Notes: generated by a model not told the origin, from the letters alone. A stretch of DNA of 7,384 bases from CAZVIK01 sp964627045 (GCA_964627045.1 CAZVIK010000198.1:1-7384); one strand, 5' to 3'; shown: positions 1 through 6,469, numbered from the stretch's first letter. Made by a program: numbers and translations.

Positions 1-481
1 AGATCACGTCCGGGCGGTACCGCCGGATGATCCACACCACGTCGCCCAGGATGGCCTCGCGGCCCCATTTCTCGAAGGTCTCCTCGGCGCTCTTGGAAAA
101 CCCGAAGTCGATGGCGCGGGTGAAGAACTGTTCGGCGCCGTCGATACGCCGCGCCGCCAGCATCTCCTGCGTGCGGATCACGCCGAGCAGTTCGCCCTGC
201 TCGCTTCCGATGAGGTTCTGGCCGCCGTCGCCGCGGGTCAGCGAAAGGTAGGCGGAGCGCACCTTCCGTCCCTTGGCCATGTAAGCCAGCAGCGCCGCGT
301 TTTCGTCGTCCGGGTGAGCCGCGATGAGCAACATGCTGCCCACCACGTTCAGCCGCTCCAGGGCCAGTTTGGTCCGCGCCGCCCCGGAAAGATCCTTCTG
401 GCCGGCGGCCGGGAGCGACAGCAGACATATCACCGCCGCCGCGCTCGCCCAGCGGCGTGCCGCACGCAATGTCGTCGGCAT
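1..481 (-). CDS. Secreted PIG-L (LmbE-like) family deacetylase, N-terminal 160 residues
   Basis: The PIG-L family comprises zinc-dependent N-deacetylases that act on GlcNAc-type and related substrates; the substrate here is unknown. The visible part starts with a probable signal peptide: basic residues to about 10, then a hydrophobic stretch AVICLLSLPAAG ending near residue 27. The family's metal-binding signature AHPDDE follows at about residues 54-59, with downstream stretches LTRGDGGQN and RTQEMLAARRIDGAEQFF that I recall from the long secreted PIG-L proteins of Acidobacteriota. The start is ATG at 481, four bases after the TAA stop of the DUF2911 gene, with AAGG just upstream. The two genes are therefore almost certainly co-transcribed, perhaps translationally coupled. 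The gene continues past base 1, so the distal metal ligand and any C-terminal domains are not visible. Family assignment is strong; the substrate is not inferable. Confidence 0.9.
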   Translation of the reverse strand, partial: MPTTLRAARRWASAAAVICLLSLPAAGQKDLSGAARTKLALERLNVVGSMLLIAAHPDDENAALLAYMAKGRKVRSAYLSLTRGDGGQNLIGSEQGELLGVIRTQEMLAARRIDGAEQFFTRAIDFGFSKSAEETFEKWGREAILGDVVWIIRRYRPDVI

Positions 482-485
482 GGCC

Positions 486-1034
486 TTACTTCACGGTGAA
501 CGGAACCGACGCCGCGACGTGCTCCCACTCCAGCAGCAGCGTGCCCGCGTTGGCGCCCGTTCCGCTCAGAGTATATTTGAGAGTCTCCACCTTCGCCGCG
601 GGCTTCGCCATGTCCATCGGGACGCGGCCAAGATCCTGCGCCGGGTCGTAGGTAAGCCCCCATTGGCCCGTCTGCTTATTGACGATGAGTTGCCACGGCG
701 TGACGTTCACAAGAACGTACAACGTGTAGTCGCCCGGCGGGACCGTCAACCCCTTGATGGTCAACTCGCCGTCGGTGTGCAGCGCGGTCGCGGAGTTGGC
801 GCCGGCCCGCCAGACGGGGTAGTTCTTCTCCTTGCTGAGCAGGCCGCCGTCGCCGAAAATCTGCCGGTCCTTCACCGAAGGCGCAGAGTATTTCACAGTG
901 ATGGCTTTGCCCGCGATGGTGACGTCCGCTTGTGCCGCGGGACTGGCCGGGGGACCGCCCCGGCGGGGTGTCTGGGCCAGCGCCACACAGGTGGCGGCGG
1001 CGAATACAGCAAGAGACAAGAACGGCTTACGCAT
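486..1034 (-). CDS. DUF2911-domain exported protein
   Basis: A 182-residue protein of unknown molecular function belonging to the DUF2911 family. It begins with a signal peptide (MRKPFLSLAVFAAATCVALA, residues 1-20), so it is probably exported. A short proline/glycine-rich linker precedes the DUF2911 domain, recognisable by YSAPSVKDRQIFG, VWRAGANSAT, LTIKGLTVPPGDYTLYVL and LIVNKQTGQWG; the last three are the family's hallmark beta-strand segments. The start is ATG at 1034, chosen because AGAGGAGG lies 6 bases upstream and the signal peptide begins exactly there; a longer in-frame extension to 1097 has no ribosome binding site and a non-hydrophobic leader. It is first in a two-gene unit with the PIG-L deacetylase 4 bases downstream. 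DUF2911 proteins have no established biochemical role; the pairing suggests a periplasmic or outer-envelope role, which is inference. Confidence 0.9.
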   Translation of the reverse strand: MRKPFLSLAVFAAATCVALAQTPRRGGPPASPAAQADVTIAGKAITVKYSAPSVKDRQIFGDGGLLSKEKNYPVWRAGANSATALHTDGELTIKGLTVPPGDYTLYVLVNVTPWQLIVNKQTGQWGLTYDPAQDLGRVPMDMAKPAAKVETLKYTLSGTGANAGTLLLEWEHVAASVPFTVK

Positions 1035-1040
1035 CGTTTT

Positions 1041-1049
1041 TCCTCCTCT
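1041..1049 (-). promoter_or_regulatory. Ribosome binding site of the DUF2911 gene
   Basis: On the minus strand the bases read AGAGGAGGA, a near-perfect Shine-Dalgarno sequence 6 bases before ATG at 1034. It decides the start codon in favour of 1034 over the in-frame alternative at 1097. Confidence 0.85.
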
Positions 1050-1096
1050 GGCGGGGTCGTCCGGAGCGTTGGAGCGGCCCCCGCTATATGGAGACA

Positions 1097-1102
1097 ATAA
1101 TA
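1097..1102 (-). promoter_or_regulatory. Possible -10 box for the DUF2911/PIG-L unit
   Basis: TATTAT on the minus strand matches TATAAT at five of six positions and stands out as the AT-rich spot in the 97-base intergenic region between 1035 and 1131. Transcription would start near 1090 and give a leader of about 55 bases. No convincing -35 hexamer lies 16-18 bases upstream, so an alternative sigma factor or a different start is possible. Confidence 0.35.
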
Positions 1103-1131
1103 CCGCGCTTCCCCCAGCCGGCGTGACGGCT

Positions 1132-2244
1132 TCAGAAGGAGTGGCGTCCGGCTTCCAGGGCGGCCAGCAGGCTGGCGATGCGCGCTGCGTCCTCGCCGCG
1201 GCCCTCTTTCTCGAGGTTCCAGCGAAGACGGCCGATCCAACTCGCGATGCTTGTCCGGTTGGCTTGGGAAAGCCGGGCGGCTTCCTCCAGCACGCGCCGT
1301 CCCACCTCCGCCCGAACCTCGCCGTTCATCCCGCCCAGAAGGCCCAGGACGAGCGGCACGAAAAACCCGCGCACGTCCGCCTCCGCCTCCAGGTACGGCC
1401 CGATGCCGGCCACCGCCCGCGCCAGCGGCGCGGTCACCCGTTTCTGAAGCACCGCCAGCAGGTGCGTCAGGACCAGGGCGCGCTGTTCGCGGCCCAGGAA
1501 CGCCATGTCGCCGCCGCTGAAGAAGTTCACCTGGTAGGTTTGGACGACGTATTCGCTCTCGTTCTCGATGACGTCTACAAACCGCCGCGCCACCCGCCGC
1601 TTGAGATCCTCGGGCGCGGCGTCAAACGCCAGCCGGAAACACCGGGCCAGGCGGGCGAGCACGGCCGGGTCGCTTCCGTCGTCCTGCTTGGCCGCGTCAA
1701 AATACGCCTTGGGGAGCGATTCCAGCAGCAGCCGCTCAGTCTCCGCCCGGCTGATCTTGGTGACCAGGTGCCCCAGAATTGCGGCCGAGGTGGGGTCCGA
1801 GAGAACCTTGGCCACGGCCTGATCGGCGGTGTAGTGGAAGCGCTCCCGGCGGCGGGCCGAGACTTCGTTGATGACAATCTCCAGCAGCGCCTGCGCGATC
1901 CGCGCGCTGGTTTCATCCGCCTGCGCCGCCGTTCGGACGGCCTCCGACGGACTCAGGAACTCCTCGTAGGGCCGCAGGAACCCCGCCAGGTCGACGGTTC
2001 GCTGCGACAGCACCCCCTGTTCCCGGCACACGGCGAGCAGTTCGGCCAAGCCGAGCCCCCCGGCGCCGCCGGCGAGCCGGCCCTCGCCGGACAGGTAGTC
2101 CCAAAGCGTCGCCTGGATCAAGCTTCCGGCGATGACGTGCGCCGCTTTCCAGGCGCCCGCCCTCATACACGCGATCAGTTCCTCGGCGTCCCTTTGCAGG
2201 CAAGCCCGCATTTCGTCCGAGGCGATGAACTCGAAAGTCGCCAC
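1132..2244 (-). CDS. Helical protein with HEPN-like (DUF4145-like) N-terminal half; function unknown
   Basis: A 370-residue, predicted all-helical soluble protein with no signal peptide or membrane segment. Residues 20-51 (DAEELIACMRAGAWKAAHVIAGSLI and onward) resemble the first helices of HEPN-like domains, which typically read 'A...AGAYRAAVVLAGSALE..L'. Residues 89-129 (FLRPYEEFLSPSEAVR, then ADETSARIAQALLEIVINE) match the second half, where active HEPN RNases carry RNxxxH-P. Here the aligned positions are E94 and S98 followed by P99, so the catalytic Arg and His appear to be missing. Residues 135-370 form further amphipathic helices that I do not recognise. The start is GTG at 2244, with GAGG 4 bases upstream and a gap of only 15 bases after the preceding zinc-ribbon gene, so the two are probably one operon. 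The HEPN-like assignment comes from remembered family patterns and is moderate; the function is not known. Confidence 0.8.
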   Translation of the reverse strand: MATFEFIASDEMRACLQRDAEELIACMRAGAWKAAHVIAGSLIQATLWDYLSGEGRLAGGAGGLGLAELLAVCREQGVLSQRTVDLAGFLRPYEEFLSPSEAVRTAAQADETSARIAQALLEIVINEVSARRRERFHYTADQAVAKVLSDPTSAAILGHLVTKISRAETERLLLESLPKAYFDAAKQDDGSDPAVLARLARCFRLAFDAAPEDLKRRVARRFVDVIENESEYVVQTYQVNFFSGGDMAFLGREQRALVLTHLLAVLQKRVTAPLARAVAGIGPYLEAEADVRGFFVPLVLGLLGGMNGEVRAEVGRRVLEEAARLSQANRTSIASWIGRLRWNLEKEGRGEDAARIASLLAALEAGRHSF

Positions 2245-2245
2245 G

Positions 2246-2252
2246 TCACCTC
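2246..2252 (-). promoter_or_regulatory. Ribosome binding site of the HEPN-like gene
   Basis: GAGGTGA on the minus strand, with the GAGG core 4 bases before the GTG start at 2244. It sits inside the 15-base space between the two genes of the pair and supports a GTG start. Confidence 0.65.
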
Positions 2253-2259
2253 ACGGGGT

Positions 2260-3159
2260 CTACAACTCGTTCGGCAATGGTTTTACTTCGTCCAGCCCCG
2301 CGGCCAAAGCCTCCAGTTTTTGGACCGCCGCGCGCAGTTCTTCCCGCCGGCTGATCTGCTCTTGCGCCGCGGCGTGCAACGCGCGGATCACGTCGGCCTG
2401 GGCGTCCAGGCGGGCCCGTCCAGCCCGCACGGTCTCTTCGACGGCGGCGAAACCGGCGCTCAGCTTCTCCACCGTTTCGCGCACGGCGGCCAGCCCGGCC
2501 TCCAGTGCCTCGAAGCGTTGCACCACCGCTTCGTCCCGCGCACCGGCGGCCGCACGCTGCCGGCCGAGTTCGTCGGTCATCGAAGACAGAGCGTCTCCCT
2601 GATCGGCCACGGCCCGGCGGATCTGCTCCTGTGCCTCGGCCGCCGCCGCCGCGCCTTCCCGCAATCCGGCCACTTCCGCCGCCAGCGGTTGCAGCCCCTC
2701 AACCGTGCGTGCCACGCCGGTGAGCCCGGCTTCCACCTTGGCGATCTGCGCGCCGGCGGTTCGTGCGGACTCCTCCACCGAGGCCCGCAGAATGGCGATC
2801 AGGTTTCGCCCGATGGCCTCCGCTGCCCCCTCCACACTCGCCGTTGCCGCCGGGTTCGCTTCGCCGGCGTCCACCGGCAGTCCGCTGGATTCCGGTGTCG
2901 GCGCCAGGGCGACTCCCTCGGGAACCGGGAAGGTGCGCCAGCAGGAGCGGCATTCGATCCTCGCGCTGGCCGCGGGCGATCCTTCGCATCGGAAGTCGCC
3001 CGAGAGCATCAAACGCCCCGCCCCATCCATCCCGCGCACCTCGCGGCACACGATTCCTTCCGCCAGATAGTTGAAACCGAAGGACCCGAGCGGGGGCTTG
3101 CTGGTTTCCGGGGTACCGTCGTGGCCGCAGTGCGGGCACACCAGCTTGTTGCCTGTCAC
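2260..3159 (-). CDS. Zinc-ribbon and long coiled-coil protein; function unknown
   Basis: A 299-residue cytoplasmic-looking protein in two parts. The N-terminal 80 residues hold two cysteine knuckles, CPHCG (Cys8, Cys11) and CRSC (Cys70, Cys73), which should form one split zinc ribbon; Cys38 and Cys58 lie between them. The insert contains FNYLAEGIVCREVRG and the second knuckle is followed by WRTFPVPEGV; I recall similar arrangements in unnamed bacterial zinc-ribbon proteins. After a Pro/Ala linker, residues of roughly 105-299 form an Ala/Glu/Arg-rich, glycine-poor helical region with heptad-like hydrophobic spacing (for example VVQRFEALEAGLAAVRETVEKL), expected to be a long coiled coil. The start is GTG at 3159, because AAGGAGG ends 5 bases before it; an in-frame GTG at 3183 would put that ribosome binding site inside the coding sequence. 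The gene probably forms an operon with the HEPN-like gene 15 bases downstream. A DNA- or RNA-contacting scaffold is possible but unproven. Confidence 0.85.
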   Translation of the reverse strand: MTGNKLVCPHCGHDGTPETSKPPLGSFGFNYLAEGIVCREVRGMDGAGRLMLSGDFRCEGSPAASARIECRSCWRTFPVPEGVALAPTPESSGLPVDAGEANPAATASVEGAAEAIGRNLIAILRASVEESARTAGAQIAKVEAGLTGVARTVEGLQPLAAEVAGLREGAAAAAEAQEQIRRAVADQGDALSSMTDELGRQRAAAGARDEAVVQRFEALEAGLAAVRETVEKLSAGFAAVEETVRAGRARLDAQADVIRALHAAAQEQISRREELRAAVQKLEALAAGLDEVKPLPNEL

Positions 3160-3164
3160 ATCCG

Positions 3165-3171
3165 CCTCCTT
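3165..3171 (-). promoter_or_regulatory. Ribosome binding site that sets the GTG start of the zinc-ribbon gene
   Basis: AAGGAGG on the minus strand, a full Shine-Dalgarno sequence, 5 bases before GTG at 3159. It excludes the upstream in-frame GTG at 3183 as the main start. Confidence 0.85.
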
Positions 3172-3196
3172 ACTGGAATTCACAGGCAGTGTAACA

Positions 3197-3274
3197 GGCG
3201 GAACCCGTCCGCCGGTGGGAATCAGACCACCGGTTGTACTAGACCGTGCAGGTTTCGATACCTAGTACGCCGGT
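3197..3274. repeat. Cluster of three overlapping inverted repeats between operons
   Basis: Three inverted repeats follow one another. GGCGG (3197-3201) pairs with CCGCC (3209-3213). CCGGTGG (3212-3218) pairs with CCACCGG (3227-3233). ACCGG plus GTACTAG (3229-3233 and 3236-3242) pairs with CTAGTAC plus CCGGT (3262-3268 and 3270-3274), with a small internal bulge and a 19-base loop. The second and third share bases 3229-3233, and the first and second share 3212-3213, so neighbouring hairpins cannot both form fully. None is followed by a T-run on the minus strand, so a classical intrinsic terminator is not supported. The region lies between the stop of the GGDEF-EAL gene (3281) and the start of the zinc-ribbon gene (3159). 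Confidence 0.6.
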
Positions 3275-3280
3275 ATGGGG

Positions 3281-5924
3281 TCAGCGGGCCGCAAAGAAGG
3301 CGTGCGCCCGGCGAAGACGCTCTTTGGCCGGCGAATCCCCTGGCGCGCCATGGTCCTTGGACTCGGCCAACAGCGATTCCACGGCGTCCGGGCCGATGGG
3401 CTCGCCGATCAGGTAGCCCCGTACCTGATCGCAGCCCACCCCGCGCAAGGCTTCCAGTTGCCACGGCGTCTCCACGCCCTCGGCCGTCACCGACAGCTTG
3501 AGACTGTGCGCCAGAGCCACGATGGCGCGAACCAGGGGCATCGTGTTGGGGTCGCTGTCCACCTCCCGCAGGAACGAGCGATCGATTTTCAGCGTGTCCA
3601 GCGGCAGCATGCGAAGGTAGCTGAGCGAGGAGTACCCCGTGCCGAAATCGTCGATCGCCAGGCTCACTCCGATGGATCGCAGCCGCTGCATCTGGCGCAC
3701 CGACTCCTGTACGTCCCTCACCACCACGCTCTCGGTCAGTTCCAACTCCAGCAGCGCAGGGTCCAACCCGGTTTCTTTCAGCGCCAGGTCGACGCTTTCC
3801 ACGAAACCCTTCTTGGTGAACTGAACCACCGAGACGTTCACCGCCACCTTCGCCCGCACCTGCGGAAACCGCCGTTGCCACTCGGCGCGCTGCCGGCACG
3901 CTTCCCGGACCACCCACCCGCCGATGGGCACGATCAACCCGCTCTCCTCAGCCACTGGAATGAACTGCGCCGGGGAGATCGGGCCCAGCTTGGCGTGATT
4001 CCACACCAGCAGCGCTTCCAACCCCGCCAGCCGCCCGTCAAGATCCACCTGCTTCTGGTAGCGCAACTGGAACTCGTCGTGTTCCAAGGCGCGCCGTAGC
4101 GCGTTCTCGATTTCCAGCGATTCCAGCGCGCCCGCCCCGATCTCCGGCAAGAACGCCTGGAAGTTGTTGCGGCCCAAGTTCTTAGCCCGGTACATGGCGC
4201 TGTCGGCGTTCCTCTGGAGCGTCGCCGCGTCGCGCCCGTCGCGAGGGAAACTGCTGATTCCGATGCTGGCGGTCACGAACAACTCGTAGCTCCCCACATA
4301 AAACGGGGCCTTCAAGGCGTCCAACAGCTTCTGCGCCACTTTGTGCGCGTACTGTGCGTCGCGCAGCTCGGTAAGGACCACGGTGAACTCGTCCCCGCCC
4401 ATCCGCGCCAGCATGTCGGTCCGGCGCAGGCAGCCTTCCAGCCTCCGCGCCGCCTGTTGGAGCAGCGCGTCGCCGACGGCATGCCCCAGGGTGTCGTTGA
4501 TCTGCTTGAACCGGTCCAGGTCGATGAACAGGACACTGACGTTCCAGCCCTGCGCGCGCCCCTGCGCCAAAGCGCGATTCAACCGGTCTTCGAACAGCGC
4601 GCGGTTGGGCAAACCGGTGAGCGCGTCGTGTTGCGCCTGGTGCGCCAGTTTCTCGGTTAGCTGCCGCTGTTCGATCGCGATGGCGGCCAGACGGCTGGCC
4701 TTGCCGATCATCTCAACCTCGGTNNNNNNNNNNGGTCTCGTTGGGCTTGCGGTTCACTCCGCATTGGACCGCGAACGCCCCCAGGACTGCCGTCGAACCG
4801 GAAAGAATCGGCGCGCTCCAGCTCACACCCAGATGCCTCCCGGGAAGAACCTCTCGAAAGCGCGCCGCCGGTGCGCCACCCGGCATGGGTGGCCCGGGCT
4901 GGAGTCCCTGGACGTCCTGCAACGCATCCGGGGACAGCTTGGCGCCGGCCGCCGGGGTCAATTGCCCGTCCCGGAGCAGCAGCAGCGTGCAGCGTAGGTC
5001 CGGGCACTGGCGTTCCACCATCTGCACCAGGTGTGAGAGCACGTTCTCCAGCGGCTCGTTCCGCGCCATCAACTCAAGCACCCGGTTCCGGTCGCGCTCC
5101 AGGTCTTCGGCCTGTTTCCGATGCGTGGTCTCGCGCTGCACCGCCACCCAGTGTGTGAATTCACCGTCTTCCCCGGTGATGGGCACGAAGTTGACGTCCA
5201 CCCAATAGGCCGACCCATCGCTCCGGTAGTTGACCAGCTCCACCCGGACCGCCTCCCAACTGGAGAGCGCCTGGCGCACCAGGTTCAACTGGTCGCGGTC
5301 GGTCTGCGGCCCCAGCAGGATGCGCGGCGTGCGCCCGACGGCGTCTTCGGCGGCGTATCCCGTCATCCGGCAGAAGGCCTCGTTCACGTACACGATCTTG
5401 CCGCCCAGATGATCCCCATCCTTGGCCTCGGCGATGAGTACGGCATCGTTGGCGTTCACCACCACCGATTTGAGAAGCCGCAGGTCCGCCTCCGACACGC
5501 GCTGGCGGGACGCCGCCCGCGCCACCCCGATCACGCCGTGGGGCCGCCCGTGGCGGAACAGCAGCCTGCTGGTCACCTCCAGGCGAACCCGCCGGCCGTC
5601 GCGCCGCAACAGGTCCACCTCAAACGTCGAACGGGCTCCGCTGCCGAGGGTGTTCGCCGTCATCCGCCGGCACACCTCGGCCGACTCCGGCGTCAGCAGA
5701 TCCGCCATCCGCATCGAGCGGAGTTGCGCCCGGGCGTACCCGGTCACCGCTTCCGCCGCCCGGCTGACCGACGTGATGCGTCCCTCCAGGTCCTGGATGT
5801 AGACCATGTCGGCGACGTTTTCCACCAGGTCGCGGCAAGGCCCGGCCTCCAGCGAATCCGGCTCGCCGGCGCTCGCGCCCAAAAGCGCGAGTTGGCTGGA
5901 CAACACGTCGATCAGAAGACCCAC
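3281..5924 (-). CDS. PAS-PAS-GAF-GGDEF-EAL c-di-GMP signalling protein (interrupted by an assembly gap)
   Basis: A soluble sensor and c-di-GMP enzyme. Residues of about 30-137 are the first PAS domain, 150-270 the second PAS with its C-terminal motif, and 285-415 a GAF domain. A GGDEF (diguanylate cyclase) domain follows, with HDALTGLPNR, FIDLDRFKQIND, an intact GGDEF at 505-509 and an RRTD inhibitory site at 496-499. The EAL (phosphodiesterase) domain has EAL at 632-634, N692, ELTE at 724-727, DDFGTGYSS from 754, K775 and E811. Two usually conserved EAL positions differ: V636 instead of Arg in EALLRW, and R831 instead of Gln in the terminal QGY motif. Ten Ns at 4724-4733 put the two halves out of frame as printed; merging the flanking GGT copies gives one 876-residue frame, and numbering here follows that. 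The start is GTG at 5924, with AGGGAG 5 bases upstream overlapping the PilZ stop codon. No membrane segment is seen, so it is probably cytoplasmic. Confidence 0.93.
4724..4733. other. 10-N assembly gap inside the GGDEF-EAL gene
   Basis: Ten undetermined bases separate two contigs within the end of the GAF domain. On both sides the flanking three bases are GGT. Reading through with 10 bases breaks the frame; a real gap of zero, or an overlap of 3 (both multiples of three), restores it. Confidence 0.97.
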
Positions 5925-5929
5925 AATCG

Positions 5930-5935
5930 CTCCCT
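5930..5935 (-). promoter_or_regulatory. Ribosome binding site of the GGDEF-EAL gene, overlapping the PilZ stop
   Basis: AGGGAG on the minus strand lies 5 bases before the GTG start at 5924. Its first two bases are part of the TAG stop of the PilZ gene (5934-5936), which suggests coupled translation of the two genes. Confidence 0.6.
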
Positions 5936-6338
5936 ACTGGACCAGCGGCTCGCGCGGACCCGCCGGCGGCGGTGGATCACCGCCTTCCCGGATCTCCATG
6001 CGCAGCACTTCGAACGCCAGCGCCGTGTCGGCGGTGGATGGATCGCCCACGCGTACCACGCGCGCCTGGCACTCCAGAACCCGCGGCGAGAAGGCCGGGT
6101 TCGGCGGAAGGTCGATCTCTACTCGCGCCTGTTCCCCGATCTTGGGAAGTTCGCCCGTCACCTCTACCTCGGGGAAACGGACGAGCATCCCCGTGCGGCT
6201 CACGTTGCTGGTCACCCCCGCCGCCTCTCCGGCGGCCTCCGCCACCCGCACCACCCGGCACGGGCGCGTCACTTCGTGTCGCTGCGCTTGGCGGCGGTCG
6301 AGGCTGCTCTGGTCTTGCTCCGCGCTTTCATTCGGCAT
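5934..6338 (-). CDS. PilZ-domain c-di-GMP receptor protein
   Basis: A 134-residue protein that is essentially a single PilZ domain with short flanks. The two c-di-GMP-binding motifs are both present: RxxxR as R16-Q-A-Q-R20, and the (D/N)xSxxG motif as N45-V-S-R-T-G50. Beta-strand-rich segments such as GMLVRF, ARVEIDL and QARVVRV complete the barrel. The C-terminus ends in a proline-rich tail. There is no signal peptide, so it acts in the cytoplasm. It is the first gene of an operon with the PAS-GGDEF-EAL protein, whose start lies 9 bases after its stop, so it probably reads the c-di-GMP that its neighbour makes or removes; its output partner is not visible here. The start is ATG at 6338; there is no recognisable Shine-Dalgarno sequence before it and no alternative in-frame start upstream. 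Confidence 0.92.
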   Translation of the reverse strand: MPNESAEQDQSSLDRRQAQRHEVTRPCRVVRVAEAAGEAAGVTSNVSRTGMLVRFPEVEVTGELPKIGEQARVEIDLPPNPAFSPRVLECQARVVRVGDPSTADTALAFEVLRMEIREGGDPPPPAGPREPLVQ

Positions 6339-6344
6339 GTATAT

Positions 6345-6372
6345 AGCATAACTGTACTTAGGCGAATTACAA
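6345..6372 (-). promoter_or_regulatory. Candidate promoter of the PilZ/GGDEF-EAL operon
   Basis: On the minus strand TTGTAA (6372-6367) and TATGCT (6350-6345) are separated by 16 bases; each matches the sigma-70 consensus at four of six positions. The predicted start point would fall on or next to the A of the PilZ ATG at 6338, which fits the missing ribosome binding site and would make the mRNA leaderless. This is pattern matching in an AT-rich stretch and remains tentative. Confidence 0.4.
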
Positions 6373-6386
6373 GTCCAAAATCGAAA

Positions 6387-6406
6387 CGGTACGGCCCTCC
6401 GGTACG
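6387..6406. repeat. Direct heptamer repeat upstream of the PilZ promoter
   Basis: CGGTACG occurs at 6387-6393 and again at 6400-6406, 13 bases apart. The pair lies about 15-34 bases upstream of the candidate -35 box, a position typical for an activator site. It may be chance. Confidence 0.35.
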
Positions 6407-6469
6407 ATGCTAACTTTAGTTAATTCCTTCCCTCCGGCAACCCAAATCCGGCTGGAATGTTAACTTTCG
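6407..6469. repeat. Pair of 13-base near-identical TAACTTT elements
   Basis: ATGCTAACTTTAG (6407-6419) and ATGTTAACTTTCG (6457-6469) match at 11 of 13 positions and lie 50 bases apart in the same orientation. The first copy is also the left part of a short palindrome, TAACT-TT-AGTTA (6411-6422). The low local GC content and the repetition suggest regulatory binding sites for the PilZ operon, but this is inference. Confidence 0.4.

Noticed and set aside
1116..1131. Possible terminator hairpin AGCCG/CGGCT directly after the HEPN-like gene
   Set aside because: The stem is only 5 pairs and is followed by GGGGG rather than a T-run on the minus strand; such short GC stems are expected by chance here.
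3160..3183. Upstream GTG start at 3183 for the zinc-ribbon gene
   Set aside because: It would place a perfect Shine-Dalgarno sequence inside the coding region, and the extra residues are not part of the zinc ribbon.
832..3501. An 889-codon open frame on the plus strand, antisense to three genes
   Set aside because: It lies opposite genes with clear families, domains and ribosome binding sites. Its translation is rich in Arg, Pro, Gly and His without domain structure, as expected for the third-position shadow of high-GC genes.
4713..4736. A true frameshift or pseudogene in the GGDEF-EAL gene
   Set aside because: The frame break coincides exactly with the Ns, and both halves have fully intact domains; an assembly artefact explains it better.
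5121..6413. A 430-codon open frame on the plus strand
   Set aside because: It is antisense to the PAS domains and the PilZ gene; its composition is Arg/His/Pro-rich and no motif is recognisable.
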